64,000 nt of DNA. It comes from Anseranas semipalmata. Lineage: Eukaryota; Chordata; Aves; Anseriformes; Anseranatidae. Where the stretch lies: assembly GCA_013399115.1 (NCBI GenBank), contig VXAA01002218.1, forward strand, positions 176,002 to 240,001, read 5' to 3'. The notes beneath the pieces are model-generated. The model was given only the letters and a program-made list of their open reading frames with translations. It had not been told where the DNA came from and did not search any database. Shown piece after piece: positions 24,910 through 36,240 of this stretch. Position 1 is the stretch's first letter; each line of letters opens with the position of its first letter. The translations under genes and the position numbers were made by a program.

Positions 24910-24951
24910 CTGCAAGAGTGAGAGCAGGGGGACTGTTACCAGCTTAACTAC

Positions 24952-24999
24952 AAAAAAAAAAAAAANNNNNNNNNNNNNNNNNNNNNNNNNNNNNAAAAA
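24952..24999. other. Assembly gap inside an A run
   Basis: Fourteen As are followed by 29 Ns (24966-24994) and five more As. The true length and content are unknown. A long A run, possibly with other sequence, is likely to be missing. Confidence 0.97.
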
Positions 25000-26417
25000 G
25001 GAAATACAAGTATGCATAGTTGTGTTAAGTCTTCATTTTAACTAGTACTATATTATCTATAACTTAACATACACACACATTTAGTGCTAAAATAATAGTC
25101 ACTACTGCTTGCTGCATCACACATTAAAACTAAATCTACCTAATTGGTATTAATCTTCCCCTTCCAGCCAAACACAATGCATGGGCAAATGCATGCATTA
25201 GAAGCACACACACAATTCAGAACAGTCTGCTGTTTTTCCTCTTCCTCAACACCTTTCACAGACTCTCGACTTTTATTTTCTGACTTATGAATTGAAATCG
25301 CTTCACCATAATCTGTTCCAGCAACACCAGACATGGAATGTAATAGATGTAGAAAACTTCCAATTGGGACTTATGAAGGGCTTGTTTGCCTCAATTATTT
25401 GTCATTTCACTATTCTTTCACCATAACATTTTTCTTTAAAGAACAACTCATTTGTGGCTGAGATGTGAATACACACTAGATATCCTTTCAGGGCCAGCAT
25501 ACACTTCCCTAACCAAATCCACCACTTCCTTTTCACACTGAACAGAACTCCTTCAATTCAATATATCCTCTAAAAGCTAGAAGGGAGTGCCTTTACATGT
25601 AATAACAGGCACCTGGGAAGCCAATTGGAGCAGTCAGAACATGTATTTTAATAAGTAGCTTTTAAACATTCAATAACGTAAGTGGTAATTGGGCACACAA
25701 TTTGTTAGGACAAATTTAGAAAAAAAAAAAAAACTTTGCTTTTCAGTATGTTAAATGCAAATTTTTTATAAAATTACACTAGACATACATTTGAACAAGC
25801 ATGAATTCTTACGCATTTAGTCAAATCATCTCAGAATATATATAGAATTAACTGTGCCTTTCTTTTGGATAAAATTAATGTCAGCTTTCTGTCCTTAAAC
25901 CACAGCCAATGGGGAAACAAAATATGTTTAGCCCTGAAATAGTTGTGGTAATTCAATCCCCACACTCTCCTTATTTTCTTGATGACAAAGAGAAACTCCC
26001 AACTGGCAAGGCCACCTGCACTGATTACTCCTCCATCCACACCCACGGAATATGAAAATGAGCCAATGATCATTAACCTTAATTTCTTCTAACATAAACA
26101 TCAGCTTTTTTTCAAGTTTGCTTCTCTAGAAACTCCCTTGTGATAAAGGGGGGGAGAAAAGAAAAAAAAAAAAAAAAGGAGAGGAAAAGTCATAACTGGG
26201 GAAAAAATAATCAAGAGAACTAAAAAGAACTCGGTTGCTTTTTTTCTTCTGTTTCATGGCTGGCTTATTATAACTTCACAGCACTCAGATAAAGGGATTT
26301 TGAGTCACTATCATCTCTCTTAATAGCAGCTTCTTTCCCTCCCCAGTCCCTCACTCCAAACAACAGTAAGTTAGATACTAACGCTTGCTGGGGTGGTTTA
26401 CTGATTTTTTTAAAACC

Positions 26418-26436
26418 TTTTTTTTTTTTTTTTTTT
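26418..26436. repeat. Poly-T run (19 T)
   Basis: This is a homopolymer of 19 Ts. No retroposon body could be recognised adjacent to it on the minus strand, where it would read as a poly-A tail. Confidence 0.93.
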
Positions 26437-26730
26437 GCTTCCCCGAAACATATTCCTGGGTAAAGGCAGTTGGCAAAAACAAAGATGGGTCTGGATGTCA
26501 GGAATTCAGGTGTGGCCCAGTGTCAGTACTAAAGGGCCAAGCACAACTGGGTGGGATATTTCCAGTGTAACTACTTCAAAATACAGTAGAGAATGCATCA
26601 CACCTCCTGGTCATCCACATTCGGTTACTGCCAACTGGAATCATTTTTGGTTCAAGCTGTGTGGGACTAGCTCCCACCAGTATTACATCACCTTCTAATG
26701 GATAAGGCACTCACTATGACCCTCTGAAGA

Positions 26731-26797
26731 ATATCATATATATGTAATATATATATAATATACACAAATAATATATATAATACATATAAAATAATAC
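26731..26797. repeat. (AT)n-rich low-complexity tract
   Basis: Interrupted AT dinucleotide runs with short AAT and ACA interruptions extend over about 65 bp. The sequence is self-complementary and likely to be length-variable. Confidence 0.9.
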
Positions 26798-27392
26798 ACT
26801 GCAGAAATAATTGTTTATATAGTACAAATGTGTGTACTGAAAATAGGTACCCTGTTATCGTGTTAAGTCTCCAGACAGAGCTAGGTAGACCTCAACCAAC
26901 ATTCTCAAAGGAATTACACACCTATAAAATGGAGAATTTATCAATTCATTGGTGTACGCTTGGGTTGCAGAAGTAATATTTTCCTGCAAATAATTTAAAA
27001 ATCATTATACAACTAAATAAAAGCAAAGAAGGTTTTAATACATCTTCTTTTTTCATTAGAATTACTGAATGAAAAAAGCAAATAAATGTTCAAAGAACAT
27101 AACAAAAGCGTGATTGTATTACCTTCAGATACATTACAACAAGCTGTTTGTCGCCTACCAAACACATACAGCAGGGCTTCTGTGGAGACCAGGAGGCAGA
27201 CAGTAACTTTGATCACGCAGACATTCCTCATTATTTCAGACCTCAAATCAAGTAGCAACAGTCAGGGGAAGAAAGAGGTGAGAGACATGGGGCTGCTGGG
27301 GAGGAAAAGGGAAGCAGACTGCAATTTTGTCCTAGGTTCTGCATCCTAATTTAAACAAAAACAGGCTGTTGGCATCTCTGTGCTTCCCTACA

Positions 27393-27418
27393 CCCCCTTC
27401 CCCTTCCCCGTGCTTCCC
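27393..27418 (-). other. G-quadruplex motif on the minus strand
   Basis: The + strand shows C5, TT, C4, TT, C4, GTGCTT, C3. On the minus strand this gives four G tracts of at least three with loops of 6, 2 and 2 bases, which satisfies the usual quadruplex pattern. The segment is also a candidate for a C-rich i-motif on the + strand. Confidence 0.75.
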
Positions 27419-27789
27419 AGCCTCCTGGTTCACTAAAAATGACAAGCACATTTCTAGCCTCTGCTTTTTTATCAAGCTGACAAAGGTCAACAATACTAGC
27501 CAGAAGAGTGTTGAAGTATTCAGTGCCACAGGTCATCCTAATAGATACTGGAGGGACTCATTGCAACACCACTGTAAGCCAAGACAGCACGATTTTTAAG
27601 AGGCAGCACTTTGCACGTTCACAGCCTGGTTAATTTAATACAATACTGGCCTCATGTTTGCAAAATATCATCAGCACATTTCAGAGCTGGTATCTTTCTG
27701 TGGGTGACAGTAAGGTGACTGAATTCAGGCATGTTAACAGATGCACCTTTTTATGCTCTGTTAAACCATGTCACAGACTACAGCCCCTA

Positions 27790-27835
27790 AGTGCATTCCT
27801 TTATTTATGCTGCAGCCAGCTGAGCTAATTATCAG
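27790..27835. promoter_or_regulatory. Enhancer-like patch with E-box and homeodomain core
   Basis: GCTGCAGC lies next to CAGCTG (27817-27822), and TAATTA (27826-27831) follows four bases later and continues into TAATTATCAG. E-box plus TAATTA pairings are common in neural and muscle enhancers. No conservation data are available, so this is a motif observation only. Confidence 0.25.
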
Positions 27836-27906
27836 AGACAGACCTGGTTCTAGCTCTGTGAAGTCCAGTGGCTGTGTACGTGTGTAAAGAGGATGGGAGA
27901 GGAAAA

Positions 27907-27931
27907 GGGATGGCGTGGGGTTGGGGGGGGG
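27907..27931 (+). other. G-quadruplex-capable G-rich run next to an N
   Basis: G3, a seven-base spacer, G4, TT and then G9 give four or more G tracts. The following base (27932) is undetermined, which suggests that the run was hard to sequence and that its true length is uncertain. Confidence 0.65.
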
Positions 27932-28000
27932 NTAAATATCAACACAAAACTCTTTTAAACACTAAAAAATAATGGAAGATGCTACCCCAGAAAAAAGAAA

Positions 28001-28016
28001 TATATATATATATATG
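28001..28016. repeat. Short (TA)n tract
   Basis: About seven to eight TA units follow an A-rich stretch. This is a simple repeat without other context. Confidence 0.85.
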
Positions 28017-31000
28017 TAATAATTCTAAACAAAACAGATTGTTACCTCTCTATATACGATTTTTTTCTGTTTTATTATGTGTGGGCAAAGGAACACCCAC
28101 TTACATCTTTCCTTCTACGAAAATTTCCAATATACCAAACATTCTCTATAAGCTTTTATGCCACAGCCATATTTTATCAGCAGCAGCAGCTACCTTCTTT
28201 GAAAATTCTTAGCCAGTTTGGCTGTTTTTTAACCAAATGAATGTCTTTGCTTGCATGACTTCTTCCTGTATTACAGTTTTCAGTTAAAAATATCATAATA
28301 CTTAGAGAAAAGAGAGGAAAAAGGACTTGATGATGACAATTTTTTTACTACTTATGACTAAATGACCTTAAGTAAAGAATTAAATCATTTGTCTTATGAG
28401 CAATGGCGTATTTTTTTACAGTGTACAATTTAGCTAATAACTGGTTGGGGCCAATCTTTAACAAGTCACATATTTCCATTGTCCCTTCACCCCCTGCTTA
28501 TGCTTTTACCACATCCTAACAAAAACATGACCAGAACTGGTGAAAAACATACGGTTCCAACTAATGAATCACATACTTTCCCGCAAGTGCAGTAAGTACT
28601 ACCAGCTGTGACAGTCTTGCTTTGGCAGTGGAACCAGTGCAGAACAAGGCCGACACATCTGAAACCAGCTGTACTGAAAAACCACAAGCAATATAAGTCC
28701 GTCTGCCTTCTCAGGGGCTTCTTTGTCTCTGTCTGTGTCTCTGCTCTGTCCCTAAAACTTGCCAGCCATCTTGTTTTGACAGAGTTCAGAGTTTCAGAAG
28801 TTTCAAGGGGGAAAAATCCGCTGATTCAGGAAACTGGGTTTCAAAAAATGATAAGGAGGTCTTTGTCAAATGAGCCCAAGTCAGTAAATTTAAAGAGACA
28901 GAGTACGCATCTACATGTCTGCTCTGTTTGTACTACAGTTTAAAGCACAGGAAAAGATACACGTATACCTCAAACACATGTATGTCCATAAAATTGTATT
29001 TGAACCATGAAGCGCAGACAGTGCTCATGAATGGAGGAGAGGGGTGGAGGAATGGTGGCATGAGGTCTCAGGATTTCATCACATTAAATCTGAGAAGGTC
29101 TCAACTCTCAGAAATGACTTAGTTAATCTCTAATTATATACATCATCCCAATGGGAAAACCAATAAAAGTTATACCCCACTTCACCACTTTATATGCTGT
29201 ATATGCCACCTACTTTATTGAAGACTATTCCAGCAGTGTTTCAGAAAAGCTTTTATAAATCATGAGGTGGACAATTTCTTGATTCTTTTAAAAGTTAAGC
29301 CAGTTATAATTAACATAAGCCTACTGTACTGGACTGAGATGGAGTGGATAAAAAAAAGTAATAAATGTAAAAAAAAAAATCAGAATTGATCTGAAGTACC
29401 TTTCCTTCGCATGAAAATGTGGTATTCAAGTATGATGCTCCGGGTCCTTCTAGGACTTAAAGAATGGACAGAATATCACACTGGGTAGTTTCCTTTTCCC
29501 CTGTCACCTTCAAAAGAAAATGCTCTTGCTTCCATCCCTGTGGAAATGCAAGGTTTAAACCCTAGTATTCTAAATAATAAATAAATAATAAAACCCAAAT
29601 CAAGATCTTGGTCCAGGACTGAATTTTTTTTATCTTGCAGCTTGTGCATTTTAGCGAATATCCATACAGGAATAGCCAAAATTTTGACAGATTTTTTTTT
29701 TTTTATTAATGACACCTTTTTCAGAATTTTAGAACAGATTTAGATTATATAATTGCCTTGTGATGGATTCGCAAAAATACTGTAATGAGTACCTCACATA
29801 TCTGTCATAAGACTTTCCAGCAGATAGAGATGTTCCTCTTCAATATATATGTGGCAAGTATGTGAGAAAAGAAGGTCAAAACCCACAGCACTCTGTCCCC
29901 TAATGGTGACTGCTTTTTATATAGTGTATCTCACAAACACTGTAAATATGTTTAGCAGCATTAAGGCTTTTGGTTCTCTCTCAGGATGGTCACATTACCC
30001 CCAAGCAGTAAAGACATTAAGTGAGCTATTCAGAGACTGCCTATCAAGTGCAAACAACACTTTAATGAAGTGCCATGCCATCAAATATTTTGTATGCACA
30101 CATATTTTTCAGGAAAGCTATTTTAAGTATAGTTTAACATATAAATACAGTGTGATCTCTTCCTATATAACACACCTGTGATGTCATGCTGACATACTAA
30201 GATCAACATATGCACTACAAGTCAAATTATACAGACGTCCCTCTGACAGAGAAAAAAAAAATCAGCTAAAAGAAACGATGAGAAACTTCCCAGTCAACTT
30301 TGGCATACCAAATAACATCACAATTTTAAGAACTGTTCAGGCTATTTTTCTCTCCCAGATATGCTATGCATTCTACATGGAAGCTTGGACTTACTCCATT
30401 TTCAGAGGGTAAAGAAAACCTGTGTTCATCCCATTCTGGTACTATCATCTCCTGAGTCTGTACTCAATTATTGTCTCTCCTGTAGCAATGGTAGCTTGAT
30501 GCTGTTCTTACATTACAACTGAGGCTCACACACGTCTGGAAAATTAGGAAGGGTGATCAAAGGATGCCAATATTCATCTCCATCTTCTCCTTCTTGATAC
30601 AGTAATCTGAAAACAGCTCAGACATAGGCCCTTTAAAGAGCTGCACTGGATGGACTTGGATTTTNATCAGCTCTGCACAACAACATCAGTGGTGTAGCCC
30701 TTTAGTTAATATAAGCTAGAAGGAAATTACAAACTCTGAACTCTTTACACACTTAAAAATCACTTTTTTTAACTGTAGGGCAGAAAGTGGTTTGGTTTTA
30801 ATGATTTACTGGTTTACCTCAAATTACAAACTAATAAAATATATTTCCTCTTAAAATGAAAAAGGTCTTCAGCAGACCTTTGTAGAGTCAAATAAAGAAT
30901 AGCCATAACAATACCAAACTGCTATCATTGAATTAGCTTTACGACTTTATATTAACTTTTAATGCAAGCTTTATTTTTCTGTAAGCACAGAAAATGACAC

Positions 31001-32410
31001 CTGTTCATTTTCCCAAATTCAAAAGCAAAAAAAAAAAAAAACCATGAAATCAGTCAAGTGGCAAAGGAAAGAATTGGGAGATCAATTAGAGATATCTAGC
31101 ACCAATGTAGGAGGGATAACTTTTGCAAAATGTCTTTTATAACTTCATTTACAAGTATACAGATAATTCTAAATCCCTGTTATCAAAACATTTATTACAG
31201 TGAGAACCAAATCATCATACGAACAATATGCCCTTTTAGCTAGTATTTGGACGCCCATTTTTTTTTTACATGGACATTTTGTATAAATTAAAGTTCAATT
31301 CAACATCAAGTGATTTCAAAAACTGCAATATAAAATAAAGCACCCTGTATGCTAGCACTCCTCACTACTGTTTACTGAGTAGAGCAAAACATAGTCATGC
31401 ATATTCCCTGAACTGGAAACAGAATCTCCGTTTATCCTGTTTCAATTAACAGGCATTTATCAATTCAGATTATTTTGTTCAGATATTTCCAAAGAACATT
31501 ACAGCAGAGAAATTTCTGAGATGAATTAAACAGAGAAATCAAATCTCTTTTTTCTTGACAAAAATACTCTTGAAGCATTACCCCAATTAATTAGTATTTG
31601 AAAGCAATGCCATGTGACTTATCCAATTGCAAAATTAATCCAGTGATCTCCAGAAAAGGTAGGACTGTTTGAATTGAAAACTACAGTTGTTTTTTCTTCC
31701 ATCAGTTGTGTGATTCATACAAATTGTAGCCCATTTATGCACCTTTTATAAGGAAGGAATAAATTTACTATACAAATTAACAGTTTGACTAAGCCAGCTT
31801 GTAATTAACAGCAGTGATGATAAAAAAGTGGTAACTCCTCTTCATAGTTAGCTAATGCTAAATGTTATGTTATAATATGAAAATCATATTATTTCTCATA
31901 AGAATAAGAAGAATTATAAAAATAGATTTCAACATGAGAGTAACATTCACTGCTTCTCTGAGGGGCAGATGCAGATTGAAATTGCCAACCCACCTACCTA
32001 CTCGAATTCCTTTGGAAATTGCTATCCTTCCCTCCCAGGGAAGGGAGCATCCAAGGCAGTAGAAGATGCTTTGAGGCTGGCTGTTCTTCAACATGTCGTT
32101 TGGGTGACACAAAGTTCTCCAGGTGTTGAGCCAAGTGAGGCAATAGAACAGACAGCTCAAAAGTATGCCTGCTTGAGGCAGATGTACAAACAGCCATAGA
32201 AGACTTTGAATCTATAATTTTCTTTTTTTTTTATATGAATATATTTTAATTTCCTCTTCACAGCTACATAGAAAAAATTATGTTCCTCTCAGATATATAT
32301 GTGCAGCTCTACAGCTCTTCAGTGAGAAATGTGCGCTTTTTGCATGAGAACACAAACTGTGTAATACATAGGCTGCTAGGTTTGTTCCTTAGGGTTTTCT
32401 TTTTTTTTCT

Positions 32411-32535
32411 AGAATCAAAGACTAACTGAGGTTGGAAGGAACCTCTGGAAGTCATCTGATCCAACCCCATGCTCAAAGCAGGGATACTTTTGAGCAACTT
32501 GCTCCGTGTCTTTTCTGGTTGAGTTCTCCTATATT
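32411..32535 (-). mobile_element. CR1 LINE 3' fragment, short and older
   Basis: AGAATCAAAGACTAACTGAG, GGTTGGAAGGAACCTCTGG, AGTCATCTGATCCAACCCC and TGCTCAAAGCAGGGATAC reproduce the CR1 3'-end region in minus orientation, with the element's terminus at the low coordinate. The similarity fades after TTGAGCAACTTGCTCCGTG near 32535. Only about 120 bp of the element remains, and it contains no usable coding part. A T/C-rich run directly precedes the terminus on the + strand. Confidence 0.85.
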
Positions 32536-34470
32536 TTTTTTTCCATTTTAAAATTACTGCAGTCAGAGAATTCTTGACCTACCATATTATGAATTACTAT
32601 CTACAATAAGAAAAATAAATAAGGGCATTGAAAGATCTGTATATAAAAAGATGGCATGGACAGGATCAAAGGTCAGGAGCTTGCAGTTCAACCCATCAAA
32701 CTTTGTTATCTAACCACTGTTTATATTGTCTTTTAAATAGACCTCATCTCCAAATTAGTCTTACCTGCTTAGGAAATTGCCACTATGCACTCTCTTTCCA
32801 AATAACTAATGAATATACAGAACAGTCTGTGTGCTAATACTAAAGTCTACATCACCTCTGAAAGGAATCTCTATTTCCATTCTGTGCTTAGTTCTTACAA
32901 AGTTTTTAATCCAAGATAGGATCTTCTTATATTTTGTCAAAAAGTCTCACAGAGATCAAAAGTATACAGAAATGTCCCCTACAATCTCCTAGGGTTTTTT
33001 TTTGCCTTTTAACAAGTTAGAAAAGCATATATTATCCTCAGAAAAGCACTTTCTTTTTTCTGTTATCATCACCACCATGATGCCTAGTTATAATTCTGAG
33101 TAAATAGTTTTTACTATGTCTTTTCTTCCTATTAACCCACCTTTTGAAAAGAATGAGTAAAACTTTTGAGTACCTCTGCTGGTAAAGGTATGTGTAACAG
33201 ATATATTTTATATGGCACTGTGGTTAGAAGTCCTAAGATGAGTGCTATTAGTGATTTATTAAAATTAGTTTCTTTTGCTTCCTGTTTAAGCTCCAAAATC
33301 ATCTTAGCCAAAGCTGCCACTCCTACAGATGTGAACTGTGTTACTATGTAATGGGGACAGCAATGGAAATATTTTCCTGAAAAATCTGACTAGCCCTAGT
33401 AGTACCCACAATTTACTTACATGCAGTCTACATAAACAGTTATGCTGGATTTAGTTTGTGTTTAGTACCACTTGATAAAAACTATTACCAATGTGGTTTA
33501 CATAAATTACATGTAGTCTACTCCATATGGAAACCATATTTTAGCAGCAAGCAATGTTTAATAACGAACATTCTACCTTGCTCTCTCATGGGCAGTCTCT
33601 TTCTCGCCTCTCTCTGGCTGTATTATTCCTATGATTTAAGGAGACGTTTAGCTCATGAAACAAGTCATTTGAATATTCACACCGCAGTTAAAGAGGGATT
33701 AATTTTATCCCACGTTATACTGGTAACAAGATGACTGGCTTCTTTGAAATGTAGTGCACTAAATTATCCTCATCTATAAGTTTTTTCAAACACAGGCTGA
33801 TAACAACAATTCACTGCATGAACATCATTATTTGTCTAAGTTATTAATGACTTTTAATTGTTTACTTTATGATAAGTCTCTTTACTTTAGCCCTGTCATG
33901 TAAAATTAATTAACCAACATGTCATGAAGGAATATAAGCACTAAGTAGTTTAATATTTTATTATTACTTTGTGTACTTTTGTAACATTTCAGCATTTCTG
34001 TTTAATAAGAGTGGTATCTTCCACATTTTATTAGATATGATATAAGGTTTAGGTTAAGGAGAAATCACAGATGACTATATATTAAGAGATAGGAACAGAT
34101 GCCTTCCTGAAGATTTTAAGCTTACATATATACTCAGATTTCCTTACTATGTTTAGGCAAAAGAGATAATTTTTCTGTCAGGACTGTAAAATTTTAAGCT
34201 GCAATTGTGATCTTTTGAAGTTCATGGCAGTTTTTTTTTTTTTTCCTGTGGCCAGATTTAACCCTCAAATTTATAATGTGTTTAATATATCAGTTAGCAG
34301 GGAGAAAAAGCAGGTTCTAACAAAAGCATTTCCAGAAAAATAAAAGCTATTACAACAAGAGCAGGCCTAACCTATTCCTCTGTTCTTTATTTAAATCTTT
34401 AATAAGAAAAAGCTTGAAAATTTTACCAGAATCAAACAGTCAGAGAAATGTAATGGAAACCATGAGTTTT

Positions 34471-34567
34471 TTATATATACATACATATATATANGAGGGT
34501 GTAGAAATAACTTGACCGAGACAAGGAGTCAGAGTGCTACAATAAATATATAAATATATATATATAA
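34471..34567. repeat. Two AT/AC low-complexity tracts with an undetermined base
   Basis: TATATATACATACATATATA ends at an N (34494). After about 50 bp of ordinary sequence a second TA-rich tract follows at 34544-34567. The N points to an unresolved repeat length in the assembly. Confidence 0.8.
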
Positions 34568-34838
34568 AGAATACAATTAAAATGTAGAAAATTAGAGTGA
34601 ATTTAACCAACGACGGCAACATTGCTAAGGAGTTTTAATGTAAGCAACGTGCAAATATCTATATCCCTATGACATACTTCTATAGAATTCAGAAAGCTTG
34701 TATTAAGGATACGATTCTTCATAGCTCAGATACAACGTAAACTTCCAAACATCTGGTGAACTTCAATGCAGAGCTTTCAATCTCCCCAAGGAGTTATCAA
34801 CTGGACTATAATGTTATCAGCTTTCACACACTTCTCAG

Positions 34839-34926
34839 TGCGATGCAATCTACTTGCCTGAGAACATGAGGGATAGCCAGGAATTCCTGTTCTAATTCCA
34901 AATTTGTGGACTCTCTAAGATTTCTG
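34839..34926 (+). other. Exon-like segment without an open frame (speculative)
   Basis: A strong acceptor (CTTTCACACACTTCTCAG) ends at 34838, and a strong donor (CTG then GTAAGTC) starts at 34927. The 88 bp between them is closed in all three frames. One frame begins CDAIYLPENMRDSQEFLF and then stops. If real it would be a non-coding or poison exon, but a chance pairing of splice signals is more likely. Confidence 0.15.
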
Positions 34927-35835
34927 GTAAGTCAAGAATTCCCAGCTGCCTCACTTTCACAGTATCCAAAAATGGGGTTATTTCCGTGCCTACTTTTCAG
35001 GCAAGCAAAGATTAATTACTGAATTACTGACCATTATATAAATACTGTAAATATATATATATTTTGAATGCTAATGTTCACTTCACTGTGCCCAAATACA
35101 GACACTTTAATGTGTGGAGAAGACTTTAAAGAAGGAACAGCAATCAAAATATGTATATGAACAAAACATCTCTTGGGTTCAGATATGGTGATACCATTTA
35201 CAAAAGCAAAGCATACTTCTAGTTTCCCAGACAATACAATTAGTGCAGTCATACAGTACAATTCATTGTAACTTAGACAGCAGTTCTCTCCTTTTCAGAT
35301 CAATTGACTTGTCAAAAGCACAATTCCATTTCACCTGGTGTACAACAGTGATCTGTCGCAGGGTGCACAGAATACCTTGGTATGTTCCCAAAAGTTCATG
35401 ACAACAAAAGCTGTCTTCAGGCTGCTTCCTGAAGGGAGTGTTGTTTCCCAAACTTAATGAACTACCAGAGAATACCTGGAGGGTGTGGAATCTGTACACT
35501 ACTTAAAGCCCACCTTCTGACATAACTTTTATCTATCAAAGGCCAACACCTGTCCCCCAAGTATGAAATTCTAGCTCAAACACAGTCTGTGTCATCAGCC
35601 TATTCTTCTTAAGTGCCATTACAAAACCTGGATCCCACAAAGGCAGAAGGGAGTTGCTAACTATCACCAACAGTACTTATTGTGAAAAACACATGGAGAA
35701 GGGGCAAGAAAAGTGCAGACAGTTTTAAGACAATTAAATTATTCTTTTAGGGCATTATTCACAATTTCTTATAGAAGTGCTTTAGTAATTGAGAAATCAC
35801 ATGAATAAGAAAAAATAGTTATATCAACAAATTAC

Positions 35836-36240
35836 AATCATAGAATCATAGAATCATAGAATATCCCGAGTTGGAAGGGACCCATAAGGATCATCGAGTC
35901 CAACTCCTGGCACTGCACAGGTCTACCGAAAATTTTAGACCATGTGACTAAGTGCGCAGTCCAAATGCCTCTTAAATTCAGACAGGCTTGGTGCAGTGAC
36001 TACTTCACTGGGGAGCCTGTTCCAGTGTGCAACCACCCTCTCAGTGAAGAACCTCTTCCTAATGTCCAACCTAAACCTCCCCTGCCTCAGCTTGACACCA
36101 TTGCCGCGGGTTCTATCACTGGTGATTAAGGAGAATAGGTCGGCGCCTGGCCCTCCACTCCCCCTCGCAAGGAAGTTGTAGACTGCAACGAGGTCTCCCC
36201 TCAGCCTCCTCTTCTCCAGGCTGAACAGATGATGGCATGC
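35836..36240 (-). mobile_element. CR1 LINE, 5'-truncated, youngest-looking copy
   Basis: The + strand starts with three TCATAGAA-type terminal units, followed by GAGTTGGAAGGGACCCATAA and CATCGAGTCCAACTCCTGG, which is the 3' end of a CR1 in minus orientation. The minus strand from 36249 to 35935 is open for 104 codons and encodes the CR1 polyprotein C-terminus with landmarks [47 protein letters not shown] and LSEFKRHLD. It has no frameshift or internal stop. The match to family landmarks is closer than in the copy at 4791, and the terminal units are intact, so the insertion is probably more recent. The truncation point is near 36240. It lacks most of the reverse transcriptase and cannot be autonomous. 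Confidence 0.95.

Larger units (their letters stand above)
25000..32410. other. AT-rich unique sequence, no gene seen
   Basis: The stretch contains simple repeats (T run 26418-26436, AT tracts 26731-26797 and 28001-28016), two G-quadruplex motifs, an enhancer-like patch at 27790-27835 and single Ns at 27932 and 30665. Segment 31960-32205 is GC-richer with open frames on both strands that I do not recognise. No exon with convincing splice sites was seen. Confidence 0.5.
32536..35835. other. AT-rich unique sequence, no gene seen
   Basis: Simple AT tracts lie at 34471-34493 (followed by an N at 34494) and 34544-34567. A strong acceptor-donor pair encloses 34839-34926 on the + strand but has no frame open throughout (listed separately). 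Otherwise nothing was recognised. Confidence 0.55.
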
